Both the position numbers and the translations under genes were made by a program. The notes below the pieces were generated by a model, which was not told where the DNA came from, made no database searches, and worked only from the letters and a program-made list of their open reading frames with translations. Of a stretch of 64,000 nt of DNA, positions 33,649-42,012 are shown one piece after another (position 1 is the stretch's first letter; every line of letters begins with the position of its first letter). Source of the DNA: SZAS-103 sp964449135 (GTDB taxonomy: Bacteria; Pseudomonadota; Gammaproteobacteria; Xanthomonadales; Xanthomonadaceae); NCBI GenBank assembly GCA_964449135.1, contig CAYUXZ010000001.1, forward strand, positions 48,838 through 112,837. The letters run 5' to 3'.

Positions 33649-34379
33649 GCGGCGTGTCAACGGTGTTCCGCCGCGAATGGGGCAGCTATCTGGCGACGCC
33701 GGTGGCCTATGTGTTCACGGTGATCTTCCTGATGCTCGCCGCTGCGCTGACGTTCTACCTGGGCGGCTTCTTCGAGCGCGGCCAGGCCGACCTGCAGCCT
33801 TTCTTCGCCTTCCACCCGTGGCTGTACCTGTTCCTCGTGCCGGCGGTATCCATGCGGCTGTGGGCCGAGGAGCGTGGCCACGGCACGATCGAATTGCTGC
33901 TCACGCTGCCGCTGCCGACCTGGCAGGCGGTGCTCGGCAAGTTCCTCGCCGCGTGGTGCTACATCGGACTCGCGCTCGTGCTGACGTTCCCGATGTGGAT
34001 CACGGTGAACTACCTCGGCGACCCGGACAATGGCGTGATCCTCGCCGGTTACCTCGGCAGTTGGCTGATGGCCGGTGCATTCCTCGCGGTCGGCGCCTGC
34101 CTGTCGGCGGCGACGCGCAACCAGGTGATCGCCTTCATCCTGACCGCGAGCGTGTGTTTCGGATTCCTGCTCGCAGGCTATCCGCTGGTGCAGGAAGCCG
34201 CGCGCGCGTGGTTGCCTGCTGCGCTCACCGACGCGATCGCGCAACTGAGTTTCCTCACCCATTTCGATGCGATCTCGCGCGGATTGCTAGACCTGCGCGA
34301 CATCGCGTTCTTCGGCATCGCGATCGCCGCGTGGCTGGCGGCGTGCGCAATCGTGGTGGACCGGAAGAAGGCGGACTGA
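33645..34379 (+). CDS. ABC-2 permease (GldF-like)
   Basis: A 244-residue, six-TM permease with the GldF-type opening VFRREWGSYLATPVAYVFTVIFLML and the landmark RLWAEERGHGTIELLLTLPLPTWQAVLGKFLAAW. It pairs with the preceding ATPase. In Bacteroidetes the GldAFG set supports gliding, but in proteobacteria this arrangement is common without gliding and its substrate is unknown. Confidence 0.92.
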   Translation: MSGVSTVFRREWGSYLATPVAYVFTVIFLMLAAALTFYLGGFFERGQADLQPFFAFHPWLYLFLVPAVSMRLWAEERGHGTIELLLTLPLPTWQAVLGKFLAAWCYIGLALVLTFPMWITVNYLGDPDNGVILAGYLGSWLMAGAFLAVGACLSAATRNQVIAFILTASVCFGFLLAGYPLVQEAARAWLPAALTDAIAQLSFLTHFDAISRGLLDLRDIAFFGIAIAAWLAACAIVVDRKKAD

Positions 34380-34380
34380 C

Positions 34381-36240
34381 ATGTTCCGACGCCTTCCATT
34401 CCCCGTCGTCATCGCGTTGCTCGCGGCCGCGTTCGTCGCGTTGGTATTCGCAAGCGGCCTGCTGCTGCGCGGCGCGCGAATGGATCTCACCGCAAACCGG
34501 CTCTACACGCTTTCGCCGGGCACCGAGCACATCCTCGCCGCCAACCGCGAGCCGATCCGCCTGCAACTGTTCGCGTCCGATCGCGCGATGCGCGACCTGC
34601 CCGCGCTGCGCGCCTACGTGCAGCGCGTGCGCGAGCTGCTGCAGGAGATCGCGGCGAAATCGCACGCGACGATCACGCTGGAAACGGTCGATCCGCTGCC
34701 GTACTCGGACGCCGAAGACCGCGCGGCCGGCTACGGCCTGCAGGCGTTGCCGATCGGCGCGGAAGGCGAGTCCGTCTATTTCGGCCTGGTGGGCACCAAC
34801 GCGCACAACGGCCAGTCGGTCGCGCCGTTCTTCGACCCGTCCAAGGAAGTGTTCCTCGAATACGACATCGCCAAGCTGATCGCTTCGCTGTCGGTGCAGC
34901 ACAAGCCGGTGGTCGCGCTGCTGTCGTCGCTCCCGACCGGTCCGACCTTCGATCCGGCGAGCGGGCAGGTCAAGGATGGCTGGGCGATCGACTCCGAACT
35001 CTCGCGCCTGTACGAATTGCGCCGCCTGCAGCCGAATCCGGCCTCGATCGGCGACGACGTGGACCTGCTGATCCTGGTCCACCCCAAGGATCTGTCCGAC
35101 GATGCGCAATACGCGATCGACCAGTTCGTGCTGCGCGGCGGGCGCCTGCTCGTCTTCGTGGATCCGCTCGCCGAATCCGATCCGCTCGCGCAGAATCCAC
35201 CGCGCGTCGCGGCGGGCGGCGAGCTCACGCCGGAGGTGTCGTCGGCGCTCGATAAGCTGTTCAAGGACTGGGGCGTGGCGTTCGATCCGCACCGGATCGT
35301 TCGCGACGCGCAGTTCGCGCTGCAGATCCAGGCCGATCCGCGCGCGCAGGCGGTCGTCAACCCGGCGATCATCGGCCTGCCGCGCGATGCGCTGAACCAG
35401 AACGACATCGTTTCGGCGCAGCTCGATACCGTCAACGTCTCGACCGCCGGCGCGATCGAGCTCGCGCCGAATTCGCCGATGACGCTGCAGCCGCTCGCGC
35501 GCAGCTCGACGCAGGCCGACCTCGTCGCCGCCGATCGCGTGCGCCTTCAGCCGGATCCGAAACACATCGCAGAAGGATTCCGCGCGACCGGGAAATCCTA
35601 TGTGCTCGCCGCGCGGCTCACCGGCAAGCCCGCGAGCGCATTCCCGGAACGCAACGATGCGAAACACCTCGCGGCGGCGCGCGAGCCGGTCAACATCATC
35701 CTCGTCGCGGACACCGACGTTCTCACCGATCGCTTATGGGTCTCGGCGCAGAACTTCTTCGGCCGCAAGCTGCTCAACGCCTTCGCGAAGAACGGCGATT
35801 TCGTCGCCAACGCGGTGGACAACCTGCTTGGCAGCACCGACCTGATCGCCGTGCGCACGCGCGCCGGATTCAACCGGCCGTTCACGCGCGTCGAGGAACT
35901 CAAGCGTCGCGCAGACCAACGCCTGCGCGGCAAGGAAGACGAACTGCAGGAGCAGCTCAAGACGATGGAGGCACGGCTGGCCGAACTGCAGCCGGCCAAG
36001 TCCGAAAATGGCGCGCAGCCGCCGAGTGCCGCACAGAGCGCGGAAATCCGCACGTTCCAGCAGCAGCGCCAGCGCATCCGCACGGAGCTGCGCGACGTGC
36101 GGTTGCAGCTCGATGCCAGCATCCGCGAGCTCGGCATGCGGCTGAAATTGATCGACATCCTCGGCGTGCCGTTGCTGTTGACCTTCGCCGCGCTGGGAAT
36201 CTCGTGGTGGCGCCGCCGTCCGCAGCGCGATGCGCACTGA
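34381..36240 (+). CDS. GldG-like ABC auxiliary protein
   Basis: A 619-residue protein with one TM helix at each end (about 8-30 and 590-610) and a large periplasmic part between. The N-terminal domain (MDLTANRLYTLSPGTEHILAANREPIRLQLF) and central VALLSSLPTGPTF, LLILVHPKDLSDDAQYAIDQFVLRG-type segments are hallmarks of the ABC_transp_aux/GldG family. A charged coiled coil (about 510-580) precedes the last helix. It begins one base after the permease stop, and DUF423 starts within its last codons. It presumably forms the extracytoplasmic part of the exporter. Confidence 0.9.
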   Translation: MFRRLPFPVVIALLAAAFVALVFASGLLLRGARMDLTANRLYTLSPGTEHILAANREPIRLQLFASDRAMRDLPALRAYVQRVRELLQEIAAKSHATITLETVDPLPYSDAEDRAAGYGLQALPIGAEGESVYFGLVGTNAHNGQSVAPFFDPSKEVFLEYDIAKLIASLSVQHKPVVALLSSLPTGPTFDPASGQVKDGWAIDSELSRLYELRRLQPNPASIGDDVDLLILVHPKDLSDDAQYAIDQFVLRGGRLLVFVDPLAESDPLAQNPPRVAAGGELTPEVSSALDKLFKDWGVAFDPHRIVRDAQFALQIQADPRAQAVVNPAIIGLPRDALNQNDIVSAQLDTVNVSTAGAIELAPNSPMTLQPLARSSTQADLVAADRVRLQPDPKHIAEGFRATGKSYVLAARLTGKPASAFPERNDAKHLAAAREPVNIILVADTDVLTDRLWVSAQNFFGRKLLNAFAKNGDFVANAVDNLLGSTDLIAVRTRAGFNRPFTRVEELKRRADQRLRGKEDELQEQLKTMEARLAELQPAKSENGAQPPSAAQSAEIRTFQQQRQRIRTELRDVRLQLDASIRELGMRLKLIDILGVPLLLTFAALGISWWRRRPQRDAH

Positions 36241-36580
36241 CCGTACGCTCGCCGCAACCGGCGCGGCCTGCTGCGCGCTCGCGGTCGCGCTCGGCGCCTA
36301 CGCGATGCACGCGGCGCTGGCAGCGCGCGACCACGAACGCCTCGCGATCGCCGCACTGTTCGCGTTCGCGCACGGACTCGCGCTGGCCGCGCTAGCGCCG
36401 CAGGCGACGACGCGGTGGCGGCGGCTGTCCTTGCACGTGCTGCTGATCGGAATGATCCTGTTCTGCGGCAGCCTCGCGTTCGCGGCGATGTTCGGGATTG
36501 AACCGGCGCTAGCGCCGTTTGGCGGTTCCGCGCTGATCCTGGGATGGCTGCTGTACGCGCTGTCCTGTCTGATCGAATAA
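36230..36580 (+). CDS. DUF423-family inner-membrane protein
   Basis: A 116-residue protein with four TM helices. The family signatures are LGAYAMHAAL near residue 25, ALFAFAHGLALAAL, and the closing MFGIEPALAPFGGSALILGWLL. The function of the YgdD-like family is unknown. The ATG lies inside the last four codons of the GldG-like gene in a different frame (11-base overlap), so translation is coupled. Confidence 0.88.
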   Translation: MRTDRTLAATGAACCALAVALGAYAMHAALAARDHERLAIAALFAFAHGLALAALAPQATTRWRRLSLHVLLIGMILFCGSLAFAAMFGIEPALAPFGGSALILGWLLYALSCLIE

Positions 36581-36596
36581 CAACGAGGAAACGACG

Positions 36597-37271
36597 ATGG
36601 CCCGCGTGCGCCGTGGATTCGATGTCGATGCAGCGCAGGCGCACCTGCGTCGCGCCGACAGGAAACTCGCCGCGTGGATGGACCGCATCGGCCCGCTGCC
36701 CGCCGATCCGCGCTGGAAGAAACCGTTCGACGTCACCGACGCGCTCGCGCGCGCGATCCTCTACCAGCAGCTCAGCGGCAAGGCTGCTTCGACGATCGTC
36801 GGCCGCGTCGAAATCGCGATCGGCTCGACCAAGCTGCATTGCGACACGCTGGGATGCGTGGACGACCCGACGATCCGCGCCTGCGGCGTTTCGGGCAACA
36901 AACTGCTCGCGCTGCGCGACCTGTCCGCGCGCGCGGCGCGCGGAGAGATTCCGGACAGCAAACAGATGGCGACGATGAGCGACGACGAAATCGTCGCCGC
37001 GCTGGTGCCCGTGCGCGGCATCGGTCGCTGGACCGTTGAAATGATGCTGATGTTCCGGCTCGGTCGTCCCGACGTGCTGCCGGTGGACGATCTGGGCATC
37101 CGCAAGGGCGCGCAGCGCGTGGATCGCCGCGCCGAGATGCAGGCGCCGAAAGCGCTTGCCGAACGCGGCGAACGCTGGGGTCCGTACCGCACCTATGCGA
37201 GCCTGTACCTGTGGCGCATTGCGGATACCGCGAGCAAAGCAAAGACGCCGGTCAAGCGTTCGCAGGAGTAG
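36597..37271 (+). CDS. DNA-3-methyladenine glycosylase II (AlkA-like)
   Basis: Removes alkylated purines from DNA in base-excision repair. The 224-residue product is the HhH-GPD catalytic domain only: YQQLSGKAAS (about 56-65), hairpin VPVRGIGRWTVEMML (138-151), and catalytic Asp165 in LPVDDLGIRKG. The last helix WGPYRTYASLYLWR corresponds to the AlkA C-terminus. It lacks the N-terminal AlkA domain and any AraC-like Ada fusion. It begins 16 bp after DUF423. Confidence 0.93.
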   Translation: MARVRRGFDVDAAQAHLRRADRKLAAWMDRIGPLPADPRWKKPFDVTDALARAILYQQLSGKAASTIVGRVEIAIGSTKLHCDTLGCVDDPTIRACGVSGNKLLALRDLSARAARGEIPDSKQMATMSDDEIVAALVPVRGIGRWTVEMMLMFRLGRPDVLPVDDLGIRKGAQRVDRRAEMQAPKALAERGERWGPYRTYASLYLWRIADTASKAKTPVKRSQE

Positions 37272-37277
37272 GGCACA

Positions 37278-38444
37278 TCATCCTGCGTCCGTATTGCGTT
37301 CCGCATCAGCGACCTCGTCGCACGTCGTGTTGGCTTGAGCGACCTCGGTTGTGCCAGTGCCCGCGCCGTCCCGCCTTGCTGGCTCCTTGATGCGGAATCG
37401 GGATTTCAGCCGCAATGCCGGCGCTTCCACCAGGAACCACGACATGGCGGCGAACGCGGCCGCCAACAGCGTGCCCCATACGGTGTTGGCGATCGGCCCG
37501 CTATTGGGTGCGAAGGTCTGGACGAGTTGCTGCGATGGCCATCCATACAGATACAGGCCATAGCTGAGGTCGTGGTATCGGATGACCGGCAAGCGCGGGA
37601 CATAGGCCAGGAACAGGGTGCCGTAGCTTACGACCAGGAAATAACCGACGAAGAATCGTCCGGTGCCGAGCAGCGCGGCCGCAAAGACCAGCACCGCGAA
37701 CATCAACGGCCAGCTCAGCGGAATCGAACTGCGGTTGATCCAGGCGAACGTGCCGGTGAAGAAGAACGCCAGGCAGTAGTACACCCGCGATTCCGTCTCC
37801 GGCAGGGATTCCGGAGAGATGAGCAGGAAGCCGATGGCCATGGCTGCAACGAAGATCGGATTGAATCGCTCCTTGCGATGCAGGGAGAGCACCCAGATCG
37901 CCGCCAGGCCGATATACAGGCGCGCCTCGATCGGCAGCGACCAAAGCGAACCGTTGACCGACTCGAACTTGAGGCCCTGGAACACCCCGGGGAGGAAATA
38001 CGCGGTGTTTTCGCTCAGGCCCACGTTGGCGATGAAATAGCGCCAGACTTCCGGACGCCGCCAGTAGTCGTGGGCCGTGGTCAACAGCGGCCCCAGCAGG
38101 AAGGCGCTCAAGCCCACGCAAAGCAGCAGCGCAGGAAAAATCCGTAGCGCGCGCGAGACCAGGAACGCCTGCGGCGTGTTGCGTTCCATGCTGGCCGCGA
38201 TGAGATAGCCGCTGATGACGAAAAACACGTCAACGGCGATCCCGCCGGAGAACTTGAAGTGCATCAGTCGGACCGGCAGGTCGTCGCCGCCCCAAACGGC
38301 CAGCGCGTGGCTATGACCGTAAATCACCGCCCATGCGGCGAGCAGGCGGATGAGGTTGAAATTGTTGCCGCGCCGCTCGCAGGCTTCTGCGAGCGTGATG
38401 GCCCCCGTGCCTACGATGCCGGGCGTCATGGGATTCCTGGTCAT
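37278..38444 (-). CDS. Acyltransferase 3 (OafA-type) membrane protein
   Basis: A 388-residue, ten-TM O-acyltransferase that acylates surface sugars. The start motif FNLIRLLAAWAVIYGHSHAL holds the catalytic-type His. Further landmarks are FSGGIAVDVFFVISGYLIAASM, SRALRIFPALL, NGSLWSLPIEARLYI and DLSYGLYLYGWPSQQ. The ATG at 38444 overlaps the VanY stop by four bases; ATG 38429 is an alternative. The soluble tail after the last helix is charged. The gene has somewhat lower GC than its neighbours, as is common in surface-polysaccharide genes. The acceptor sugar is unknown. Confidence 0.9.
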   Translation of the reverse strand: MTRNPMTPGIVGTGAITLAEACERRGNNFNLIRLLAAWAVIYGHSHALAVWGGDDLPVRLMHFKFSGGIAVDVFFVISGYLIAASMERNTPQAFLVSRALRIFPALLLCVGLSAFLLGPLLTTAHDYWRRPEVWRYFIANVGLSENTAYFLPGVFQGLKFESVNGSLWSLPIEARLYIGLAAIWVLSLHRKERFNPIFVAAMAIGFLLISPESLPETESRVYYCLAFFFTGTFAWINRSSIPLSWPLMFAVLVFAAALLGTGRFFVGYFLVVSYGTLFLAYVPRLPVIRYHDLSYGLYLYGWPSQQLVQTFAPNSGPIANTVWGTLLAAAFAAMSWFLVEAPALRLKSRFRIKEPARRDGAGTGTTEVAQANTTCDEVADAERNTDAG

Positions 38445-39226
38445 GGATCCGCCTGGGGCTGCCATTGCCAGTGCCACGGCTCGTAACAGATGCCGTGCGG
38501 GTTGTCGCGCGGATAGCTCATCGCGAAACCGAACTCGCTGGCGCGGCGCTGCAGCCACGCGAACGCCGCGGTGTTCTCGAAACTTTCCTCGGCGGGTGGT
38601 TCGCCGGGCGTGCCGATGTCGATCGCGCGTCCGGAATGGTGCTCGCTGTATCCGGGCGCGGCGTTGACGGAGAGGATCTCCTCGACCGTCTGCCCACGTG
38701 CGAGCTTGCGCGCGAAGATGCCGAACTGGTAAGCGTGGCTGCGGTAACCGGAGATCGCGTCGAGCGTCACTCCATCGCCCGACGCGGCATCGCGCATACG
38801 GTTCCATGCGCGCGCGGCGGGTTCCAGCAGCCACAGTGGTCGCGCGTAGCGATCGCGTCTGGCGCAGGCGAGTTCGGCGGGTTCGGCGACTGGCGACAAC
38901 TGATGGATATCGCCGTAGTCGTCCGGAATGCCGAGCGTCGCATAGGGTGGGGCGGACGGATCGAGCGCGACCGCTTCGCCGTATCCGCGCGCGATCGCGC
39001 GCAGCGCTTCGGTGACTCCGCTGTGCGGCCGCATCGCCGCCGGATCGAGCGCGTGCGCGACAACGCCATCGTATGCTGCGAGAAATCGCCCGTCGGATTT
39101 GCGCCGCAACAACCAGTCGCATTGCGCGAGCCGCCGCGCGTGCGCGTTGCCGCGCGCGCGTGCGAGCCACGCGGGAACGGCTTCGATGGATTCGGTATTG
39201 ATCAGCCGCAGTTCGCGCGTGCGCAT
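38441..39226 (-). CDS. D-alanyl-D-alanine carboxypeptidase family protein (M15B, VanY-like)
   Basis: A 261-residue zinc peptidase. The C-terminal domain shows AISGYRSHAYQFGIFARKL, the zinc motif YSEHHSGRAIDIG (His and Asp ligands) and the last ligand in CYEPWHWQW. The N-terminal 100 residues are not recognised and no signal peptide is evident, which is odd for an enzyme that trims peptidoglycan stem peptides; a cytoplasmic or non-classically exported role is possible. It is coupled to the acyltransferase. Nothing suggests a vancomycin-resistance cluster. Confidence 0.85.
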   Translation of the reverse strand: MRTRELRLINTESIEAVPAWLARARGNAHARRLAQCDWLLRRKSDGRFLAAYDGVVAHALDPAAMRPHSGVTEALRAIARGYGEAVALDPSAPPYATLGIPDDYGDIHQLSPVAEPAELACARRDRYARPLWLLEPAARAWNRMRDAASGDGVTLDAISGYRSHAYQFGIFARKLARGQTVEEILSVNAAPGYSEHHSGRAIDIGTPGEPPAEESFENTAAFAWLQRRASEFGFAMSYPRDNPHGICYEPWHWQWQPQADP

Positions 39227-39257
39227 GGCCGCAGCTTATCCGGGCCGCCGCGCGCGC

Positions 39258-40580
39258 TCAATGCACCTGGATCCAACCCGCGATGTCGGCGATCGCCTGG
39301 GCATCCACATGCGCGGGGCGGCTGTATTCGGCGATCCCGCTGCGCCCCGTGCCCGGGACGAACAGATGGTTGAGCGCAGGGTAGTGCTTGATCGTCGCGC
39401 GCTTGTCGTTCCCGAAAGCCGCCTGCCAGCGCTTCCAGTCCGGCGCGGTGACCTGGAAGTCGCGATCGCCTTGCAGGATCAGCATCGGTTGCCGGATCGC
39501 CTTCGCGGCCGCGACTGCATCGTAATTGCGCACGCTGAGCCAGTAGCTCGCGGGGAGGTCGAGCAGGAACTTCTGCGTCGGCGGGGTCTTCGCATCGATC
39601 TTCTTGACTGCCGCGATGTCGGTCTTGAGCTTTTCGAGTTGCGTGCGCTCGAAGTCGTCGATCTTGCCGTCCTCCATCGCCATGTACTCGTTCTGGTCGA
39701 GCAGGATGTCCTCGAGTTCGCGCCCCGGCGCGGCCATCAGCACGACGCCCTTGATCTGCGGCGAGCGCTGCGCGATGCGCGGCGCCATCATCGCGCCCTG
39801 GCTGTGGCCGATCACGTAGATGCGTTTCGGATCCACCTCGCGCTGCGCGCGCAGGAAAGCTACCGCTGCGACCGCGTCGTCGGTGGTCTCGTCGTCGAGC
39901 GTGTAGGTGCCGCCGAAATCCTGCGGCCGGACCTTGGTGCGTTTCTCGTAGCGCAGCGAGGCGATGCCGCGATCGGCCAGCCCTTCCGCGATGTCGCGGA
40001 ACACGCGCGTGCCGCCGACGCTCTCGTCGCGATCGTTGGGGCCGGAACCGTGCACGAGCACGACCGCGGGGAAAGGACCCTTGCCCTTGGGCAGCAACAG
40101 GGTGCCCGGCAGTTCGCCGCGATGCGCGGGCGCGAACGCCACTTCCCGTGAGGGCAGGTCGCTGCGCGCGGAAACCGGCGGCGCCACGGAGGCGGGCTGG
40201 ATCAGGAAGCCATCGATCTTGCCGTCCGCGTCGCTCGCGATCGTGGCTTCGAGGTTCCCGCGCTCGTAGGCGAGCGGGATCTTCACGACGGTCAATCCGT
40301 TCTGCGTCGTGACCTGCGCCTTGCCGCGCTGCTTGAATGCGCCGAATTGCGCGGGAAGCATTCCCCAGACGGCCTTGAGCTTGTCGGCGCCGACCATCTT
40401 CGCCATCGCGGGCGCGAAGCGTGCGACGACCGCGTCGTAGCGGCCCGCGTCCATGTCGGCCAGCATCGCGTTCGCGGCGACGGCGGGATCGGCCTGCTTC
40501 ACGGCAGCCGTGTCCGCGGCGTGGGAGATGGGAGAGACAGCGGAGAGTGCCAGCAGCGCGGAAAGGATCAGCGGTTTCAT
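39258..40580 (-). CDS. Secreted alpha/beta hydrolase with N-terminal DUF3887-like domain
   Basis: A 440-residue product with a Sec signal (MKPLILSALLALSAVSPISH). A domain of about 100 residues resembles DUF3887 (ANAMLADMDAGRYDAVVARF, KLKAVWGML). The hydrolase core follows, with oxyanion segment LVHGSGPNDRDE, nucleophile Ser in VIGHSQGAM, acid Asp in LILQGDRDFQVT and the His in ALNHLFVPG. It is probably a periplasmic esterase or peptidase. The start was chosen at the signal peptide; it lies 35 bp after the DUF4177 gene on the same strand. Confidence 0.9.
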   Translation of the reverse strand: MKPLILSALLALSAVSPISHAADTAAVKQADPAVAANAMLADMDAGRYDAVVARFAPAMAKMVGADKLKAVWGMLPAQFGAFKQRGKAQVTTQNGLTVVKIPLAYERGNLEATIASDADGKIDGFLIQPASVAPPVSARSDLPSREVAFAPAHRGELPGTLLLPKGKGPFPAVVLVHGSGPNDRDESVGGTRVFRDIAEGLADRGIASLRYEKRTKVRPQDFGGTYTLDDETTDDAVAAVAFLRAQREVDPKRIYVIGHSQGAMMAPRIAQRSPQIKGVVLMAAPGRELEDILLDQNEYMAMEDGKIDDFERTQLEKLKTDIAAVKKIDAKTPPTQKFLLDLPASYWLSVRNYDAVAAAKAIRQPMLILQGDRDFQVTAPDWKRWQAAFGNDKRATIKHYPALNHLFVPGTGRSGIAEYSRPAHVDAQAIADIAGWIQVH

Positions 40581-40615
40581 GGGATGCCTCGAAAGAATGG
40601 GATTCCGGTGGCTCA

Positions 40616-40801
40616 TTACTGCGGACGCTTGAAGTACAGGCGCAGGCTGCCCGGCACGTTGCCTGAGGCGGGAGCGGATACGAGCTCCCAACCCTGCGCG
40701 CCGGACTTGTCGAGTTCGTCCTGGATGCGTTCAAGCGGTATCCGTCCAAGGAAGGACGGCTTGATCTCGGCGATGCGATACGACCAGCGTTGTTGGGTCA
40801 C
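40616..40801 (-). CDS. DUF4177 small protein
   Basis: A 61-residue protein, WSYRIAEIKPSFLG then IQDELDKSGAQGWELVSAPA and a closing LRLYFKRPQ, matching the DUF4177 pattern of paired strands around a GWELV helix end. It starts with GTG 40801 preceded by GAGG seven bases upstream. Function unknown. It follows the ribbon-helix-helix gene by 42 bp in a cluster with the SPFH gene. Confidence 0.8.
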   Translation of the reverse strand: MTQQRWSYRIAEIKPSFLGRIPLERIQDELDKSGAQGWELVSAPASGNVPGSLRLYFKRPQ

Positions 40802-40843
40802 GGGGATGCCTCGTTGAAATGACGTGTTTCGAGCGGAGACTTG

Positions 40844-41026
40844 CTAGTTGCGGATCAGATCCTCGTCCGCGTCGGACTTGCGCAGCCGTCCGGACTTGCG
40901 CAGCGAATCGCGCAACACGTACTCGATTTGCGCGTTGAGCGAACGCAATTCGTCGTCCGCCCAGCGCTGCAGGGCCTGCAGCACGTCGGCGTTGATGCGC
41001 AGCGGGTAGGATTTTTTTTCGGCCAT
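40844..41026 (-). CDS. Arc-family ribbon-helix-helix DNA-binding protein
   Basis: A 60-residue protein. The ribbon strand is KSYPLRINADVLQAL, with helices QRWADDELRSLNAQIEYVLRDSL; the NAQIE-YVLRDSL pattern is typical of Arc-like repressors. No toxin gene is next to it, so an antitoxin role is not supported. It begins seven bases after the SPFH gene stop and is probably co-transcribed. It may bind the paired GATATC boxes upstream of the operon (inference). Confidence 0.85.
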   Translation of the reverse strand: MAEKKSYPLRINADVLQALQRWADDELRSLNAQIEYVLRDSLRKSGRLRKSDADEDLIRN

Positions 41027-41033
41027 CGCGCGG

Positions 41034-41900
41034 TCAGTAGATCGTTCCCGCGTTGACGATCGGCTGCGCCGGGCGTTCGGAGCACAGCACGACCAGCATG
41101 TTGCTGACCATCGCCGCGCGGCGCTCCGGATCCAGGTCGGCCAGGCCTTTCTCCTTGAGCTGGCCCAGCGCCATCTCGACCATGCTCACGGCGCCGAACA
41201 CGATGCGCGTGCGCGCCGCGACCACGGCTTCGGCCTGCTGGCGTTGCAGCATCGCCTGGGCGATCTCGGGCGCGTAGGCGAGGTGGCTGATGCGCGCGTC
41301 GATGATGTCCACGCCGGCCTGCGCGAGGCGCTCGCGCAACTGCTCGAGCAGGTGCTGGCAGATTTCGGCGGGATGGCTGCGCAGCGACACCGTCTTCGGA
41401 TCGTCGTGGTTGTCGTAGGGATAGCTCGTCGCCATCTGCCGCAGCGCGGATTCGGACTGGATGTGCACGTAGCTCTCGTAATCGTCCACGTTGTAAACCG
41501 CCTCGGCCGAATCCACGACCTGCCAGACGATCACCGCGGCGATCTCGATCGGGCTGCCCTGCAGCTCGTTGACCTTGATCTTGTTGCTCTCGAAATTGCG
41601 GATGCGCAGGCTGATCTTCTTCACCGCGTAGAACGGGTTGGTGAAGCGCAGGCCCTGCATCCGGGTGGTGCCGACGTACTTGCCGAACAGGCTCAGCACG
41701 ACGGCCTGGTTCGGTTCAACGTTGAAAAATCCGCCGAAGCAGATCACCAGGGCGATGCCGGTGAGGACGCAGGCGACAACCCGGGTCGGATCGGGGGGCT
41801 GCAGCCCGTTGACGAGGAACCAGCCGTCGACGAGCAGAAGGATGAAGATTGCCAGCAGGGTCGGAATGCCGGACAGGGTGGTGGTGGTGCGTTCGTTCAT
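41034..41900 (-). CDS. SPFH/Band-7 domain membrane protein
   Basis: A 288-residue protein with two N-terminal TM helices (about 13-31 and 40-58), then an SPFH domain (FFNVEPNQAVVLSLFGKYVGTT, GLRFTNPF, SPIEIAAVIVWQVVDSAEAVYNVDD). A flotillin-like coiled coil follows (IAQAMLQRQQAEAVVAARTRIV). Such proteins form oligomers in the inner membrane and organise proteases or lipid domains; the partner is unknown here. It is the first gene of the operon, behind an A+T-rich region with paired palindromes. Confidence 0.9.
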   Translation of the reverse strand: MNERTTTTLSGIPTLLAIFILLLVDGWFLVNGLQPPDPTRVVACVLTGIALVICFGGFFNVEPNQAVVLSLFGKYVGTTRMQGLRFTNPFYAVKKISLRIRNFESNKIKVNELQGSPIEIAAVIVWQVVDSAEAVYNVDDYESYVHIQSESALRQMATSYPYDNHDDPKTVSLRSHPAEICQHLLEQLRERLAQAGVDIIDARISHLAYAPEIAQAMLQRQQAEAVVAARTRIVFGAVSMVEMALGQLKEKGLADLDPERRAAMVSNMLVVLCSERPAQPIVNAGTIY

Positions 41901-41950
41901 GGGAGGACTCCGGGTCGAACGCTGGCGTACAGGCCAGCGCTTAAGAATAA

Positions 41951-41967
41951 GATATCAAAAAGATATC
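41951..41967. promoter_or_regulatory. Paired GATATC boxes upstream of the SPFH operon
   Basis: Two identical GATATC palindromes (41951-41956 and 41962-41967), each followed by AAAA, are spaced 11 bp apart, one DNA turn, in an A+T-rich stretch 51-67 bp upstream of the SPFH start. This is the geometry expected for cooperative dimers of a ribbon-helix-helix repressor, which the operon itself encodes. Confidence 0.5.
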
Positions 41968-41991
41968 AAAATGCAATAGAACGATAAAAGC

Positions 41992-42012
41992 GTAATTCAT
42001 TCAATGAATTAC
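41992..42012 (-). terminator. Perfect palindrome at the 3' end of the propeller-like gene
   Basis: Ten-base arms (41992-42001 and 42003-42012) around a single base. It overlaps the stop of the minus-strand gene and is followed on that strand by GCTTTTATC. The stem is A+T-rich, so it may be a weak intrinsic terminator or a protein-binding site; the one-base gap would have to open to form a loop. Confidence 0.4.

Noticed and set aside
32725..36240. Gliding-motility locus from the GldAFG-like genes
   Set aside because: None of the other gld/spr genes are here, and this ABC set is frequent in non-gliding proteobacteria.
38441..39226. Vancomycin-resistance VanY locus
   Set aside because: No VanS/R/H/A/X homologues; single M15B enzymes are common housekeeping or envelope genes.
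40844..41026. Ribbon-helix-helix gene as antitoxin
   Set aside because: Neighbours are an SPFH protein and DUF4177, neither a known toxin type.
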